15,393 nucleotides of DNA from an uncultured Lachnospiraceae bacterium. Lineage in GTDB: Bacteria > Bacillota > Clostridia > Lachnospirales > Lachnospiraceae. Within the stretch, counting starts at the first letter, position 1, and each line of letters begins with the position of its first letter. Made by a program: the position numbers and the translations under genes. Shown piece after piece: positions 14,839 to 15,393 of this stretch. Under the pieces are notes generated by a model. The model searched no databases. It was not told the DNA's origin and saw only the letters and a list, made by a program, of their open reading frames with translations. Where the stretch lies: positions 6,624 to 22,016 of the forward strand of contig CAJTTU010000059.1 in the NCBI GenBank assembly GCA_910579325.1. The letters run 5' to 3'.

Positions 14839-14901
14839 TTACTAATATGATAGTATAACTGTAAGCGGTTAACTAACAGATGTAGTAGAAAGGAGAGGAA
14901 C

Positions 14902-15393
14902 ATGGGATATTTGTTATATTTGGCAGGTATGGTGGTTTGTGTGTTATGGGGAATCAGCTCGGAGAGACTTGGTAATTTTATTGATATGACCAGCTTTGAG
15001 TTTGTAGTGATTCCCAGTATTCTGCTGCTGGTCTGCACGGGGTATGGAAAAGATTTCATAAGAGCTTTTATATGTCTGGTTAAGAAAGAAGCATGTACAA
15101 AAAAACAGATCAAGAGCAGTGCGAAGGCCGTGAAAATGGTATGCGTATCCAGTTTGATCTTTGGAGGCCTGGGAGTCGTGATCAGCCTGATTAACGCGCT
15201 GCATAGCTTTAACATCGATTCGTCGGCGATGCCCTTTGTCGCTTGGGATGTATCCGTTGCTTTAATTTCGATCTTTTATGCCCTGATCATAAACGCTGTG
15301 CTGGCGCCGGTGTATATTATGGTAAAGAGGCTGAGTCTGGGGCAGGAGGAGAAAGCGGAACTTAAGCTTCAGAGAAAGGCGCCCGGTATCCGT
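14902..15393 (+). CDS. MotA/TolQ/ExbB-like membrane protein, 5' part
   Basis: An open frame of 164 codons running off the window end, with AGGAG six bases before the ATG. It has four hydrophobic segments (about 1-18, 32-48, 78-99, 112-142), then a basic cytoplasmic stretch. The layout and the phrases NFIDMTSFEFVVIPSILLLV (25-44), SSLIFGGLGVVISLINAL (83-100) and WDVSVALISIFYALIINAVLAPVYIMVKRL (115-144) resemble MotA-type proton-channel subunits (helix 1-2 FIDxPSxxxVxGG, helix 3 GLGxVIxLI, helix 4 VALxTTxYGxxxAN). Such proteins drive flagellar or other energised envelope machines with an OmpA/MotB partner. No flagellar gene is visible here and the partner would lie downstream, outside the window. 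The family call is by eye and moderately sure. Confidence 0.6.
   Translation, partial: MGYLLYLAGMVVCVLWGISSERLGNFIDMTSFEFVVIPSILLLVCTGYGKDFIRAFICLVKKEACTKKQIKSSAKAVKMVCVSSLIFGGLGVVISLINALHSFNIDSSAMPFVAWDVSVALISIFYALIINAVLAPVYIMVKRLSLGQEEKAELKLQRKAPGIR

Noticed and set aside
14811..15215. 134-codon minus-strand frame
   Set aside because: It overlaps the MotA-like gene, which has a proper ribosome site and a matching membrane plan; the minus frame has no such support.
1..15393. CRISPR array, insertion sequence, or rRNA
   Set aside because: No regular direct-repeat/spacer pattern, transposase-like frame with terminal repeats, or rRNA-like sequence was seen.

Overview
The window looks like a chromosomal segment of a low-to-mid GC Firmicute, most likely a gut-type Lachnospiraceae/Clostridia. 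This rests on the strong AGGAGG-type ribosome sites, sigma-A-like promoters, U-tracted terminators, a tRNA without encoded CCA, and the protein families present. It is mostly conserved housekeeping DNA around one accessory catabolic block. Nothing in it is a recognisable phage, insertion sequence or CRISPR array.

Layout. (1) 1-1805, plus strand: the 3' part of a cyclophilin-type peptidyl-prolyl isomerase, overlapped by 7 nt by a polytopic membrane protein of DUF6056/GT-C type. A hairpin at 1841-1872 lies between these genes and the convergent block that follows. (2) 1923-7581, minus strand: an accessory block. A PucR/CdaR-type regulator has its own near-consensus promoter and a strong terminator. 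It is followed by a DASS/SLC13-type anion transporter, a uroporphyrinogen-decarboxylase-fold protein of the MtaA/methyltransferase type, and a GPH-type MFS symporter. This reads as one regulator plus an uptake and one-enzyme operon for an unidentified substrate, possibly a methylated or carboxylated compound. It is the best candidate here for an undescribed system. (3) 7701-10041, minus strand: pyrG (CTP synthase), an 80-residue protein of unknown function, and a CsoR/FrmR-family repressor, probably one transcription unit ending in a strong terminator. (4) 10042-10366: a divergent control region with the pyrG and ftsH promoters. (5) 10367-14541, plus strand: ftsH then uvrC, 41 nt apart, likely cotranscribed. 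(6) 14578-14703: tRNA-Trp(CCA) and its terminator. (7) 14704-15393: a possible minus-strand gene remnant, then the 5' part of a MotA/TolQ/ExbB-like membrane protein running off the window.

How they work together. FtsH (membrane protein quality control), UvrC (nucleotide excision repair), PyrG (CTP supply) and tRNA-Trp are core functions. In the accessory block the regulator probably senses the substrate or a metabolite and switches the divergently controlled, same-strand operon. The DASS protein and the GPH protein would move substrate and product (or two related substrates), with the UROD-fold protein acting between them. No corrinoid protein or partner methyltransferase is in the window, so that chemistry is inference.
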